64,000 nt of DNA from Proteiniclasticum aestuarii (GCF_017368455.1 NZ_JAFNJU010000012.1:1-64000); one strand, 5' to 3'; positions 24,975 to 34,496 are shown, counted from the stretch's first letter. The notes: generated from the letters alone by a model not told the origin. Made by a program: numbers and translations.

Positions 24975-25985
24975 ATGGTTGAATTATTAAGAACAGGCCC
25001 AGGAATTCTTCTCATTGATACCCAGGAGGAAGAGCGCCTCCGAACCTATTTCGGTGTTACTTCTACTCAGGGGCTTTTTTCCCTCATGGATGCGTTCAGT
25101 TTCGCAACAGAGGGCGAAACCATCGTATTGCTGGCATCCAGTGATGAACGGGTGGTTCGGGCCAGCGACGAGAAAAATGCGCTGGTCATCTCAGATGAGC
25201 CATCGGTGATTCTGGCAGGACTCATCAACAGCGGATTCGCCTGCAGCATCAATAGAACCAAGATCGTCTCCCGCACCATCATCATGAGAGCCGTGGGGGA
25301 TATGGAGAAGGTCTTTGATGAGCTCCAGGAGGATTACGAAGGGGTGGAAGGCAGCCTCATGGAATTCATCAACAGCAATCTGGAGCAGGGGGTCATCATT
25401 GCGCTGACAGATAAATCCCTGAATCGTCAGGTGACGCTCAGCGATATTTATTTGGAGAAATGCCTGATGGTCACTGACAACTACTTCACCATCTACAAGG
25501 AGCTCAGAAGCAACGCGCTGAGATACCTGAACAGCGGGCTGAAAAGCAGAGTATGGTATGAGATGGACATCCGGATCTATGACATGTACGGCGCTTTCCA
25601 GCTTCACTTCGACCGGCTCATGAATGTGCTGACGGAGCTTGAGATGGGCATCGTACTGGGCAGCACCTGGTCCAAGGATTATCCAAAGATGCTTCTGGCG
25701 GTAGATGTGTACAGCGTGCGCTTCTTCACCTTTTATGAACCCAGCTACATCAAGAAGATCCTTCTGGGGATGGAATATGTGGATGACGGCACAAGAATTG
25801 TGGATTATGATCTCTACATGGGAAAAAAGAAGATCTCCTGGAGAGGACTGACCTCAGACAAGAAGATGACCCGGGACGAACTGGGGCTTCATTTCAGAAA
25901 AGAGACCCTGTCCAATCTCACCCAGCTGGAAGTGAAGAAGATCTACGAGATGGAAGAGAAGGTCATGGAATCCAGAAGAAAGTAG
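24975..25985 (+). CDS. protein of unknown function (336 aa)
   Basis: No family is recognised. The protein is soluble, with no signal peptide or membrane helix. An N-terminal alpha/beta-looking part (1-110; 'GILLIDTQEEERLRTYFGVT', 'TIVLLASSDERVVRASDEKN') is followed by a mainly helical part and a mixed C terminus ending in a charged helix. AAGGAG lies 8 nt before the ATG. It follows the metallophosphoesterase gene closely, with the same orientation and codon use, suggesting joint expression. Confidence 0.7.
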   Translation: MVELLRTGPGILLIDTQEEERLRTYFGVTSTQGLFSLMDAFSFATEGETIVLLASSDERVVRASDEKNALVISDEPSVILAGLINSGFACSINRTKIVSRTIIMRAVGDMEKVFDELQEDYEGVEGSLMEFINSNLEQGVIIALTDKSLNRQVTLSDIYLEKCLMVTDNYFTIYKELRSNALRYLNSGLKSRVWYEMDIRIYDMYGAFQLHFDRLMNVLTELEMGIVLGSTWSKDYPKMLLAVDVYSVRFFTFYEPSYIKKILLGMEYVDDGTRIVDYDLYMGKKKISWRGLTSDKKMTRDELGLHFRKETLSNLTQLEVKKIYEMEEKVMESRRK

Positions 25986-26058
25986 CGTGCAGAAAGAAGC
26001 AGGATTCCATCTATAATGAAGAAAGGTGTAAAGCAGATTCAGAGAAAGGAAGCGGGCC

Positions 26059-26952
26059 ATGAGAAAAAGCGGAAACAAGTTCATATTCATTCTGGCCATG
26101 CTGATTTTCGGAAGCATCGGTCTTTTCGTGAGAAAGATTCCCATGCCTTCCCTGCATATCGCTTTCATCCGAAGCTTTGTGGGCACCTTTGTGATGATCT
26201 TCATCTATATCTTTCTGAAGAAGAAGATCGACAGAGAAGCTGTTATCCGGAACCGGTACAACCTGCTTTTCGGGGGCGCGTTTCTGGGGATCAACTGGAT
26301 CCTTCTTTTTGAGGCCTACAAGAACACCACCATCACCAGCGCCACCCTGGCCTATTATATGGCGCCGATCCTGTTCATTCTTCTGTCAGCGGTGGTCTTC
26401 CGGGTGCGGCTCACAGGCATCAGAATTCTTACGATTCTTCTGGCCTTCCTGGGCCTTGTGGTGCTTCAGATGAAGGATGTCTCGGTGATGAACGATATGG
26501 AGAGCAGAGGCATTCTCTTCGGCCTGGCCGCCGCCTTTTTCTATGCGCTGGTCATCATCTTCAACCGCAGAATGAAGAGCATCAGCGGGATGGACAGGAC
26601 CTTCATGGAGCTTTTTCTGTCTCTTCTGGTTCTGAGTGTATACATGCTTTTCACAGGAGAGTTTGCCGCATTCTATATTCCGCTGGAAGCGCTGCCCTAT
26701 GCACTGATTCTGGGCATTGTTCATACGGGACTTGCCTATTACCTCTATTTTTCCACGGTGGATCGGCTGGATTCTCAGTATGTGGCGCTGCTCAGCTATA
26801 TGGATCCCTTGTCCGCCATTGTCTTCTCCGTGATACTGCTGGGAGAAGTCTTCTATTTCAACATGGCCATGGGCGCACTGCTGATTCTGGGTGCATCGAT
26901 TCTATTCGATCTGCTGGGAAAAAAGGAAGAAAAGATGAAAAGGAGGAACTGA
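26059..26952 (+). CDS. DMT-superfamily transporter (EamA family)
   Basis: This is a 297-residue protein with ten membrane helices and two EamA repeats (about 5-140 and 150-285; 'NTTITSATLAYYMAPILFIL' and 'LSYMDPLSAIVFSVILLGE' are the repeat ends). Such carriers export amino acids or metabolites, and the substrate is unknown. The ATG follows AAGGAAG. Two bases separate its stop from the DUF3784 gene, so the two are cotranscribed. Confidence 0.88.
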   Translation: MRKSGNKFIFILAMLIFGSIGLFVRKIPMPSLHIAFIRSFVGTFVMIFIYIFLKKKIDREAVIRNRYNLLFGGAFLGINWILLFEAYKNTTITSATLAYYMAPILFILLSAVVFRVRLTGIRILTILLAFLGLVVLQMKDVSVMNDMESRGILFGLAAAFFYALVIIFNRRMKSISGMDRTFMELFLSLLVLSVYMLFTGEFAAFYIPLEALPYALILGIVHTGLAYYLYFSTVDRLDSQYVALLSYMDPLSAIVFSVILLGEVFYFNMAMGALLILGASILFDLLGKKEEKMKRRN

Positions 26953-26954
26953 TC

Positions 26955-27272
26955 ATGATCTATCTGATTCCTGCAGGACTGCTCTTTCTCATGGGCTGGC
27001 TGATCCGATACAAGAAGCAGACCTGGCTCATTTCTGGGTATAACATCGCTTCAAGGAAAGAAAAGGAAAAATATGATCTGGATAAACTCACACGGCTCAT
27101 GGGAAGCTTTCTCTTCCTGCTCGGTGGCGTGTTTCTTCTCATGTTCTTCGCTGCGATCCTTCTCACAGGCTACGAGAATGAAATCGCCTGGGTGGGATTT
27201 TCCGTGGAGTCCCTGGTCATCATCGCAGGGCTGATCTACCTCAATACGGGAAACAGGGTGAAGAAGACATAG
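26955..27272 (+). CDS. DUF3784 small membrane protein
   Basis: The 105-residue protein has three hydrophobic helices and the DUF3784 core 'WLISGYNIASRKEKEKYDLDKLTRLMG'-like segment (about residues 25-50), written here in shortened form: WLISGYN...KEKYD. Function is unknown. AGGAGG precedes the ATG, and the gene is tightly linked to the DMT carrier. Confidence 0.82.
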   Translation: MIYLIPAGLLFLMGWLIRYKKQTWLISGYNIASRKEKEKYDLDKLTRLMGSFLFLLGGVFLLMFFAAILLTGYENEIAWVGFSVESLVIIAGLIYLNTGNRVKKT

Positions 27273-27381
27273 CAGATAGATGGAAGACCTTCATCCAGAT
27301 ATCTTCCATGGCGGAAGCTTTCGATGGAAGAAGAGTGGACGATCAGAACCAGAAATGAAGAAGAAAAGAGAAGTATAAAGC

Positions 27382-27423
27382 AAAATCTCTCCACTCACTA
27401 AAAGTAATGAATGGAGAGATTTT
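27382..27423. terminator. bidirectional terminator
   Basis: AAAATCTCTCCA (27382-27393) pairs with TGGAGAGATTTT (27412-27423), followed by TTT on the plus strand. It lies between the DUF3784 gene and the convergent ferritin gene. Confidence 0.8.
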
Positions 27424-27468
27424 TTCTGCTTTAAATTGTGCTGTTAAAGTCCGGTGTATAAGAAAGGT

Positions 27469-27978
27469 CTACTCTGCTGCGATGGGTACGTACACTCTTT
27501 TCAGGAGTTCATCATCCAGCATGTACAGCGCAGCCGGGTCCAGTTCAGCTCTTTTGAGCTTTCCTAGAATGGCTGTGAAATTGCTTTCCTCTTCCACCTG
27601 TTCATCCACATACCATTTGAGAAAACTTATGGTGGCATGTTCTTTTTCCTCTATGGCCAGGTCCATGAGATCATAGATCCTTTTCGTCACGGTTTTCTCA
27701 TGGGCCAGTGATTTTTCAAAGGTATCCTTGTATCCGTCGAATTCCGTCTCAGGATCTGGAATTCCCTTCAGAAGCACTCTGGCATTCATTTCCACAAGAT
27801 AGTCATAGAATTTCATGGCATGATCCACTTCTTCTCTCGCCTGAATTCTATAGAAATTGGCAGCACCCTGGAAGTCGTTGTCTTCACAGTAGGCCACCAT
27901 GGAGAGGTACAGATAGGAAGAGAGCAGTTCATAGTTGATCTGGTCATTGATGGCATCAATGAGTTTTTTGCTGAGCAT
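27469..27978 (-). CDS. ftn: ferritin
   Basis: This is a 169-residue four-helix ferritin of the non-haem bacterial type. Ferroxidase residues are visible in 'NDQINYELLSSYLYLSM' (Glu about 17), 'IQAREEVDHAMKFYDYL' (Glu and His about 50-53) and 'AIEEKEHATISFLKWYVDEQ'. It oxidises and stores iron in a 24-mer shell in the cytoplasm. The ATG at 27978 has AAGGAT at suitable distance; the ORF start at 27999 has no site. It is monocistronic and convergent with the DMT/DUF3784 pair. Confidence 0.95.
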   Translation of the reverse strand: MLSKKLIDAINDQINYELLSSYLYLSMVAYCEDNDFQGAANFYRIQAREEVDHAMKFYDYLVEMNARVLLKGIPDPETEFDGYKDTFEKSLAHEKTVTKRIYDLMDLAIEEKEHATISFLKWYVDEQVEEESNFTAILGKLKRAELDPAALYMLDDELLKRVYVPIAAE

Positions 27979-28226
27979 TATAATCATCCTTTCAAACATA
28001 CTGATTTTGTGTATAGCTACTATTTAAGAGTAGTCCTTTCCGGGGCGAATTTCAAGGGGGAAGATGGTTCATCCATTGGTATATCTAAATTCACGAACTG
28101 TTCATGAATTAGTTTTTGTTTCTCTCATACAGGTTGGTTAAGATAGAAGTAATGAGACGCTAGTGCTTTGCATGAGGTGTCTGGTCTACAGATGCTTCAG
28201 AAACAGGAGCCAATAAGGAGGAAAAA

Positions 28227-28862
28227 ATGGAGAAGATAATCAGAGTGGAAGGAAAAGGAATCGTAAGGAGAAAACCGGATGTCATCAGACTGAGTTTTCA
28301 TCTGAAAGCTGAAAATGAGAAGTATGAGAAAGCCCTTTACGTATACAACGAGGACAACAGGAAGCTTTTAGAAGCTGTTGTGGCTTCCGGAATGAGCAGA
28401 GAGGACATGAAGACCACAAATCTTCGCATCGGCACCCGCTATGAACAGGAGCACGACGGGAAATTCTATAAGAACGTATTTAAAGGATATGAGTTCACTT
28501 CAAAGCTGTTTCTGGAGATGCCCATGAACCTTGAAAAACTGTCTGTTCTTTTGAGCGAGATCACGGAGAGAGGAACCACTCCGGAGTTTGAAATCACTTT
28601 CGGGATCTCGGACGAAGAAGCCGCACTGGAAGAGGCCCTGAAAGAGGCGGTGCTGGATGCACGAAAGAAAGCGAAGGTTCTATCAGAGGCCATGGAAGTG
28701 AGCGTAGGACATGTGAAGGTCATCACTGCTCTTGATGAAGACCGCATACTGAATCCATCCAGAGTGGAGATGCCCATGGCCATGAAGTCCATGGAGATGG
28801 ATGTGACCCCTCGTGAGGTGGAGATGGAACAAAGGGTGGAAGTGATTTACGAAATTCTCTAG
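28227..28862 (+). CDS. SIMPL-domain (DUF541) protein
   Basis: The 211-residue protein matches the SIMPL/DUF541 family: 'IRVEGKGIVRRKPDVIRLSF' at the start, a central 'TTNLRIGTRYEQ' and 'FKGYEFTSKL', and a C-terminal strand region. Most members are exported, but this one has no signal peptide and should be cytoplasmic. SIMPL proteins include the oxidative-stress protein YggE and BP26, with no defined reaction. A near-consensus AAGGAGG is 5 nt before the ATG. Confidence 0.85.
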   Translation: MEKIIRVEGKGIVRRKPDVIRLSFHLKAENEKYEKALYVYNEDNRKLLEAVVASGMSREDMKTTNLRIGTRYEQEHDGKFYKNVFKGYEFTSKLFLEMPMNLEKLSVLLSEITERGTTPEFEITFGISDEEAALEEALKEAVLDARKKAKVLSEAMEVSVGHVKVITALDEDRILNPSRVEMPMAMKSMEMDVTPREVEMEQRVEVIYEIL

Positions 28863-28935
28863 AAAAACATTTGTAATTCTTGTGTGGGCAAAGTATAATA
28901 AAAATCAAAACTTTAGCACATGAGGTAAACAGAAG

Positions 28936-30336
28936 ATGAAGAGAAGAAATGAAGAAACAGGACTACCCTTGAAAAGAGAAACATTCTCCACTTCCCTGAC
29001 CGTGTTCTTTGCAACACTGGGCTCTGCGGTGGGGCTTGGCAATATCTGGAAATTTCCCTACATGACGGGAATGAACGGAGGAGGCGCCTTCATACTGGTG
29101 TACCTCCTTTTTGTATTGCTCCTGGGGATTCCCATCATGCTGTCAGAATTCTATCTGGGCAGAAAAACCAGATCCAATGCGGTGGGGGTCTTTGACAAGC
29201 TGAAAGCGCACAGATTCTGGAAAATCATCGGATATATGGGACTGCTCTCCGCCCTTCTGATCATGTTCTTCTACAGCACCGTGGCCGGATGGGTCTATGC
29301 CTATGTGTTTCGAGCCCTGAAAGGGGATTTCCGATTCCTGAAGAATCTGGGACTGGAGGAGGCACGGGCCGCATCGGAAGGGATCTTCACAGATACCCTG
29401 ACCGGCGTTTCACCCATGATCTGGCAGGCTGTTGCGGTGCTTGTGGTGGCCGTGATTCTCATCGGTGGTGTGAAGAAAGGCATAGAAAGAGTGACGAAGA
29501 CCCTGATGCCGGTGCTGCTTCTCCTCATCATCATTTCTGCCGTAAGAGCGCTGACTCTGCCTGGTGCAGGGCAAGGCCTGGCCTTTCTTATGAAGGCGGA
29601 TTTTTCAGCGCTTACGGGCAGCTCCATTTTAGCTGCCATGGGACTTGCGTTCTTCAAGCTCTCTCTGGGTATGGGCACCATGGTCACCTACGGAAGCTAT
29701 TTCAATAAGGACAACAATCTCATGGGCACCTCCTTCAAGGTGGCCTTCTCCGATGTGGCGGTCTCCATGCTGGCGGGTCTCGCCATCTTCCCGGTGGTGT
29801 TCACATTCAATCTGGCGCCCGAGGGCGGACCGGGGCTGCTGTTTCAGACGATTCCGCTGGTATTCTCCATGCTGCCCTTTGGCAATGTTCTGCTTACCGC
29901 ATTTTTCGTGCTCACGGCCATCGCCTCCACCACCGCCATGCTTTCCATGGTGGAAGTGCCCATAGCGATCCTCACGGAAGAGCTGAAGATGAAAAGAAGA
30001 CTGGCTGTGATCCTCACCACATCTCTGATGTTTCTGGTGGGGGTTCTGACCACCCATCCGGATGCGGTATTCGGCACCGTGGAGGTGGCAGGAAAGAACC
30101 TGTTCGATCTTTTTGATTATCTTTCCTCCAACCTTCTGCTGCCGCTGGGCGGTCTTCTCATCACACTGTTCGTGGCCTATTTCACGAAAAAGGAGAGTAT
30201 CAGGGAAGAGCTGACCAACGGAGGAGAGATCGGAAACGGGAAGTTCGTGGATGCACTTCTCTTTGTTCTGAAATACATCACACCCGTGCTGCTCATCATC
30301 GTATTTCTGAATGCACTAGGCATTCTGTCACTGTAG
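28936..30336 (+). CDS. sodium-dependent neurotransmitter-symporter family (NSS) carrier
   Basis: The 466-residue protein has 11-12 membrane helices. The N-terminal 'FFATLGSAVGLGNIWKFPYM' (about residues 18-37) holds the unwound TM1 Na+/substrate site of the LeuT fold, and 'FFKLSLGMGTMVTYGSYF' is TM6-like. Bacterial NSS proteins are Na+-coupled amino-acid symporters (for example for Trp, Tyr, Leu). The substrate is unknown. A strong hairpin terminator follows (30355-30386). Confidence 0.92.
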   Translation: MKRRNEETGLPLKRETFSTSLTVFFATLGSAVGLGNIWKFPYMTGMNGGGAFILVYLLFVLLLGIPIMLSEFYLGRKTRSNAVGVFDKLKAHRFWKIIGYMGLLSALLIMFFYSTVAGWVYAYVFRALKGDFRFLKNLGLEEARAASEGIFTDTLTGVSPMIWQAVAVLVVAVILIGGVKKGIERVTKTLMPVLLLLIIISAVRALTLPGAGQGLAFLMKADFSALTGSSILAAMGLAFFKLSLGMGTMVTYGSYFNKDNNLMGTSFKVAFSDVAVSMLAGLAIFPVVFTFNLAPEGGPGLLFQTIPLVFSMLPFGNVLLTAFFVLTAIASTTAMLSMVEVPIAILTEELKMKRRLAVILTTSLMFLVGVLTTHPDAVFGTVEVAGKNLFDLFDYLSSNLLLPLGGLLITLFVAYFTKKESIREELTNGGEIGNGKFVDALLFVLKYITPVLLIIVFLNALGILSL

Positions 30337-30354
30337 AAAGCACTGCATATCAGT

Positions 30355-30386
30355 AAAAGTTCCGGACAAAGGCTCCGGAACTTTTT
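30355..30386 (+). terminator. hairpin terminator after the NSS gene
   Basis: AAAAGTTCCGG and CCGGAACTTTT form a perfect stem with a nine- to ten-base loop, followed by TTCG within a six-T run. Confidence 0.85.
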
Positions 30387-30477
30387 TCGTCCCCTGTCTT
30401 TCAAGTGCATCCCTCTATAAGGTATAATAGACAAGGATTAGAACTATAGAACGAAAGAGAAGAAGGAGGGAGACATC

Positions 30478-31827
30478 ATGAATTTTGAGGAGAAAATTGA
30501 TCTTCTGAATCAGCTGCTGGAAGAAAATAGGTTCAAGACACTAAGAGAAGAAATCGTGGAACTTAATGAAGTGGATATATCCGAATTCATCGAGATGCTT
30601 CCCAAGGAAAAAGCCATCATTGTATTCCGTTTTCTGCCAAAGGATCTGGCTGCAGAAGTTTTCGCCAACCTTGAAACAGAGGCCCAGCAGAGAATCATCC
30701 ATGAGATCACGGACCAGGAACTGGGTCATATTCTGGATGAGATGTTCATGGATGATATGGTGGATATGATGGAGGAGCTGCCGGCCGGTGTTGTGAAGAG
30801 AGTGCTGAAGAACACGGATGAAGCCACAAGGGGGACCATCAACGCCTTCCTGAAGTATCCGAAGGATTCGGCAGGAAGCATCATGACGGCGGAGTTCACA
30901 AACCTCCGAGCGAACATGAGCGTGAAGGAAGCCATCAACTACATCCGAAAGCATGGGGCTGACAGTGAGACGCTCTATAACGCCTATGTCATAGACAGCA
31001 ACAGAGTACTGGATGGAGTCATCACGCTGAGAACGCTGCTTCTCAACCGAGACGATGAAATCGTCTCGGATCTCATGGAAGATGATGTGACAAAAGTGCA
31101 TATCTCGGATGACAAGGAAGATGTAGCCTATCTTTTCAACCGATACGATTATCTGTCTCTGCCCGTGGTGGATTCGGAAGACCGCCTGGTCGGGATCATT
31201 ACCTATGATGACATCATTGACGTCATGGAAGATGAAACCACAGAGGACTTTGAGCTTATGGCTGCTACGATTCCTTCAGGTAAAGCTTACCTGAAAACCC
31301 CGGCATGGGAGCTGGCAAGAAATCGTATTGTCTGGCTGACGGTGCTGATGATCTCCGGTGTCATCACCGGTGGCATTCTCTCCAGATACGAGGAGTCTTT
31401 TACAGCCATACCACTTCTTGTGACCTTCATCCCCATGCTGACCAATACCGGTGGTAACGCCGGTTCCCAGGCCAGCACCCTGGTCATCCGTGGTATGGTT
31501 CTGAATGAAATCGAAGTGTCCGATGGACTGAAAGTGCTGTGGAAGGAGTTCAGAGTCAGCCTCATCGCAGGGCTCTTCCTTGCGGTGATCAACTACATCA
31601 GACTCTACATTTCCTATCCCGGTCAGGAAAAGGTCGTTCTGGTGGTGTCCCTGGCGATCTTTGCCACAGTGATTCTGGCCAAGGTGGTGGGAGGACTGCT
31701 CCCCATGGCGGCGAAAGTATTCAAGCTGGACCCGGCCATCATGGCAGCGCCACTGATCACGACCATCGTGGATGCCATGTCCCTGATGCTGTACTTCGTC
31801 CTTGCAGGATGGATTCTGAACTTATAA
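30478..31827 (+). CDS. mgtE: magnesium transporter MgtE
   Basis: This 449-residue protein has full MgtE architecture. The N domain (1-130) has Glu/Asp-rich helices ('EMFMDDMVDMMEELPAGVVK'), two CBS domains follow (about 135-255), and five membrane helices end in the pore signature 'TNTGGNAGSQASTLVIRGM' (about 320-340). It is a Mg2+ channel gated by cytoplasmic Mg2+ bound in the N and CBS domains. No M-box leader fits in the 90 bases between the upstream terminator and the gene. AAGGAGGG precedes the ATG. Confidence 0.96.
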   Translation: MNFEEKIDLLNQLLEENRFKTLREEIVELNEVDISEFIEMLPKEKAIIVFRFLPKDLAAEVFANLETEAQQRIIHEITDQELGHILDEMFMDDMVDMMEELPAGVVKRVLKNTDEATRGTINAFLKYPKDSAGSIMTAEFTNLRANMSVKEAINYIRKHGADSETLYNAYVIDSNRVLDGVITLRTLLLNRDDEIVSDLMEDDVTKVHISDDKEDVAYLFNRYDYLSLPVVDSEDRLVGIITYDDIIDVMEDETTEDFELMAATIPSGKAYLKTPAWELARNRIVWLTVLMISGVITGGILSRYEESFTAIPLLVTFIPMLTNTGGNAGSQASTLVIRGMVLNEIEVSDGLKVLWKEFRVSLIAGLFLAVINYIRLYISYPGQEKVVLVVSLAIFATVILAKVVGGLLPMAAKVFKLDPAIMAAPLITTIVDAMSLMLYFVLAGWILNL

Positions 31828-31849
31828 TCTGAACAAAGGAGGTGAGGAT

Positions 31850-32971
31850 TTGGAAGAGAAGAGAGAGAAAAAGACAGTGGGCTGGAAATACATCGGTATG
31901 ATCCTTGCGTCTGGCATCACGCTGGGAATCCTTCTCGCTTTTCTGGAAGTGGACCTGTCCTTCATGGATACCCTTTCCTTCTGGCATTTTCCGCTGATGC
32001 TCCTCTTCTTCTATCTCGGCGTTTTCCTGGTGATCAACATCCATGAACTGGGACACCTGGTCTTCGGTAAGCTTCTCGGGTACAGGTTTCTTCTGTTTCG
32101 TGCAGGACCTCTTTCCATACAGAAGGAAAACGGGAAACTGAAAGTCACCTTCATAAAGAATGTGGGTTACGGTGGCCTCTGCGCCATGCTTCCTGGAGAG
32201 AACTCGGACCTTAGGCATTTCGCCATCTACTCCACGGGAGGAATCCTCTTCAATATCCTTATAGGGGTCGGATTCATTCTATTCTCCTTCGGCTTCAGCC
32301 AGCCTGTCCATACGGCGATACCGCTGTTTCTTACAGGTGTGGTCTCCATTTTACTGGCCCTCATCAATGCATGGCCCTTTTTCAGCATGAATCAGCCCAC
32401 GGACGGCATGATGTTCTTCAGCATCCTCCGAAAAAATCCGCTGGCCGAGCGGTTCTACGAAAGCGCCATGCTGTCAAAGAAGCTGGCCATGGGGGTGAGA
32501 CCGAGGGATCTGGACCTTCAGCCTGTGACGCTTCCTCTGGAGGATTTTCATGACCTGACGGCAGTTTTCTATCTGTACTTCATGGAAATGGATAAAGGAA
32601 ATCTGGAAAAAGCGGGAGAACATCTGAAAGTGGTGGAGGAGAATCTCCATAAGATGCCACCTTATTCTCTGCCGGCCTATTACTACGAGCTGATCTTCCA
32701 TGCACTGCTCACAGGAGATACAGCGCGTGCACAGCATTACCATGAGAAAGCAGGAAGGATTCTTCTGAAGGATCAGGACATCAATGGACTGAGAATCAAA
32801 TCCTATTACGCCTTCTATGTGGAACAGAATCCGGAAAAAGCAGAAGAGCTGGCGCAAAGAGGGCTTTCCGTCATGGAGAAATTTCCCTTCAGAGGACAGG
32901 CGCTTTTTGAAGCGGAACAGCTGGAAAAGCTACTGAAAAGAATAGACCGTGAGAAAAGCAGCGGATCTTGA
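31850..32971 (+). CDS. M50 family membrane metalloprotease-like protein with helical C-terminal domain
   Basis: The 373-residue protein has 'INIHELGHLVFGKLLGYRF' with HELGH at residues 65-69 and a second motif 'NQPTDGMMFF' with Asp185, the two metal-ligand segments of site-2-type (M50) proteases, set within about six membrane helices (15-190). Residues 230-370 are soluble and helical with a TPR-like look. It may cleave membrane-bound regulators or signals; no substrate is evident. Translation starts at TTG 31850 after a perfect AAGGAGGTGA (31836-31845). A terminator hairpin overlaps its last codons. Confidence 0.8.
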   Translation: MEEKREKKTVGWKYIGMILASGITLGILLAFLEVDLSFMDTLSFWHFPLMLLFFYLGVFLVINIHELGHLVFGKLLGYRFLLFRAGPLSIQKENGKLKVTFIKNVGYGGLCAMLPGENSDLRHFAIYSTGGILFNILIGVGFILFSFGFSQPVHTAIPLFLTGVVSILLALINAWPFFSMNQPTDGMMFFSILRKNPLAERFYESAMLSKKLAMGVRPRDLDLQPVTLPLEDFHDLTAVFYLYFMEMDKGNLEKAGEHLKVVEENLHKMPPYSLPAYYYELIFHALLTGDTARAQHYHEKAGRILLKDQDINGLRIKSYYAFYVEQNPEKAEELAQRGLSVMEKFPFRGQALFEAEQLEKLLKRIDREKSSGS

Positions 32972-32993
32972 TGAAGATTCCGCTGCTTTTCTC
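32951..32993 (+). terminator. terminator overlapping the M50 gene's 3' end
   Basis: GAGAAAAGCAGCGGA pairs with TCCGCTGCTTTTCTC around CTTGATGAAG. Its left arm is part of the coding sequence, and TTTCG follows. Confidence 0.8.
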
Positions 32994-33109
32994 TTTCGCG
33001 CGAATTAAGAGATTCCTAAACATCTTCAGAAAAGATGAAGGGGAAACTTAGATCCTGTTAAGCTCTATGGGGCATACTGGAACCAATGCAGGTAGAGGAG
33101 CAATGATTT

Positions 33110-33694
33110 ATGGAAGTGAAAAACAGAATCATCAGGAGAAGAGAAAAAAAGAAAAGAGCGGCCAGACTGAAGTTTCTGGGTATACTCGGGATTCTTGTTC
33201 TATTTATCCTCAGCATCTGGGTCAGAAGCTTCATCATGCATGAAGATTCCGGGGAAACTTATCCGCCTGTTTCCGATCCCATGGCCAGAATCGATTCCAT
33301 AGACCAGCTCAATGAAAAAACCAGAGAAGCACTTCTCCTGTTTCTTGAAATCGCTGAAGACGAAGGTCTTCCAGTACTTGTGACGGAAACCTACCGCACC
33401 CAGGAAAGACAGGAATACCTCTATTCTCTGGGACGAACCGCTGAGGGCAGCATCGTCACCTGGACAACGGAATCGGAGCATACGAAGCGCAGAGCCTTCG
33501 ACATTGCGAAGAACGTCAGGGGAGAAGAGTACAGTGACCCGGAGTTCTTCAGAAAAGCAGCGGAAATCGGAGCGCGTATCGGGCTGGAAGCCGGATATTA
33601 CTGGGACCAGGGCAGGCAGGATAGACCCCATTTCCAGATGAACTGGTATGATCGCATCCTCTATCCGGAAGGGTATGAGAAGCAGGAACCGTAG
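33110..33694 (+). CDS. M15-family (VanY/CwlK-like) peptidase, membrane-anchored
   Basis: The 194-residue protein has a basic N terminus, one membrane helix (22-40), and an extracellular M15 domain. Ligands fit the family: 'TESEHTKRRAFDIAKN' (Ser122, His124, Asp131) and 'DRPHFQM' (His174). The usual Gly of SxHxxGxAxD is replaced by Arg. Such enzymes trim peptidoglycan stem peptides (D,D-carboxypeptidase or L-alanyl-D-glutamate endopeptidase). It stands alone, with GAGGAG upstream of the ATG. Confidence 0.82.
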   Translation: MEVKNRIIRRREKKKRAARLKFLGILGILVLFILSIWVRSFIMHEDSGETYPPVSDPMARIDSIDQLNEKTREALLLFLEIAEDEGLPVLVTETYRTQERQEYLYSLGRTAEGSIVTWTTESEHTKRRAFDIAKNVRGEEYSDPEFFRKAAEIGARIGLEAGYYWDQGRQDRPHFQMNWYDRILYPEGYEKQEP

Positions 33695-33839
33695 CGGAAA
33701 AAGTTTGTTAAAATATGGCAATGTAAATAGAACCGTTTCTCTTTGTTAGCAGATTGTTAAAATCTTACAGGTATAATATTGTAAAGGTTATCGTCAGAAG
33801 AAAGATCTGATCATAACCACCTGTAAGGAGGGAACTAAA

Positions 33840-34466
33840 ATGGATAATCATCTCATCATAACCTGGCATGGACACGCATGCTTTTCAGTGACCTATGATC
33901 AGTTCACCATGATCATCGATCCCTATAAGGACAATACCGTTCCAGGGCTCACTCCGCTGAGTCTCTTCGCCGATGAAGTCTATACAACCCATGACCACGG
34001 AGATCACAATTACGTAGAGGCTGTAACCATAAGAGACAATGACAGGACGACACCTTTCAGACTTACAAGAATTCCCTGTGCCCATGATACATCCCAGGGC
34101 AGAAGAAGAGGGCTTTCCGATATTCTTCTCTTTGAAAGAGAGGGGCTTCGATTTGCACACTTCGGAGATGTGGGAGAAGAACTGGGTGAGGACAAGATTG
34201 AAAACCTGAAGAATCTGGATGCAGTAATGATTCCTGTGGGTGGGTGCTACACCATAGGACCGGAAGAGGCAAAGAAGCTCATAGACAGGATCACCCCGAG
34301 GGTGGTCATTCCGATGCACTACAGAACAGAGCGATACGGTTTTGACGAGCTGCAGCATCTGGATGAATTCCTGGCTCTCTGTGATGATGTGAAGAGATAT
34401 GAGGAAAGCAGCATCGAAATCACACCGGAGACGCCAGCTCAGACAGCAGTACTGACCTACGAATAG
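33840..34466 (+). CDS. MBL-fold metal-dependent hydrolase (UlaG-like)
   Basis: This is a 208-residue metallo-beta-lactamase fold protein: 'ITWHGHACFSV' at the start, the metal motif 'THDHGDH' (HxHxDH, about residues 50-56), 'HFGDVGEE' and 'VIPMHYRTE' near the end. It belongs to the short UlaG/YtkL-like group whose substrates vary and are mostly unknown. AAGGAGGG lies 7 nt before the ATG. A terminator at 34497-34530 follows. Confidence 0.88.
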   Translation: MDNHLIITWHGHACFSVTYDQFTMIIDPYKDNTVPGLTPLSLFADEVYTTHDHGDHNYVEAVTIRDNDRTTPFRLTRIPCAHDTSQGRRRGLSDILLFEREGLRFAHFGDVGEELGEDKIENLKNLDAVMIPVGGCYTIGPEEAKKLIDRITPRVVIPMHYRTERYGFDELQHLDEFLALCDDVKRYEESSIEITPETPAQTAVLTYE

Positions 34467-34496
34467 TAAATGATTATAGGAAAATATGGAAGCATG

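Noticed and set aside
30341-30477. M-box Mg2+ riboswitch before mgtE
   Set aside because: After the NSS terminator only about 90 bases remain, too short for an M-box, and no matching conserved core was seen.
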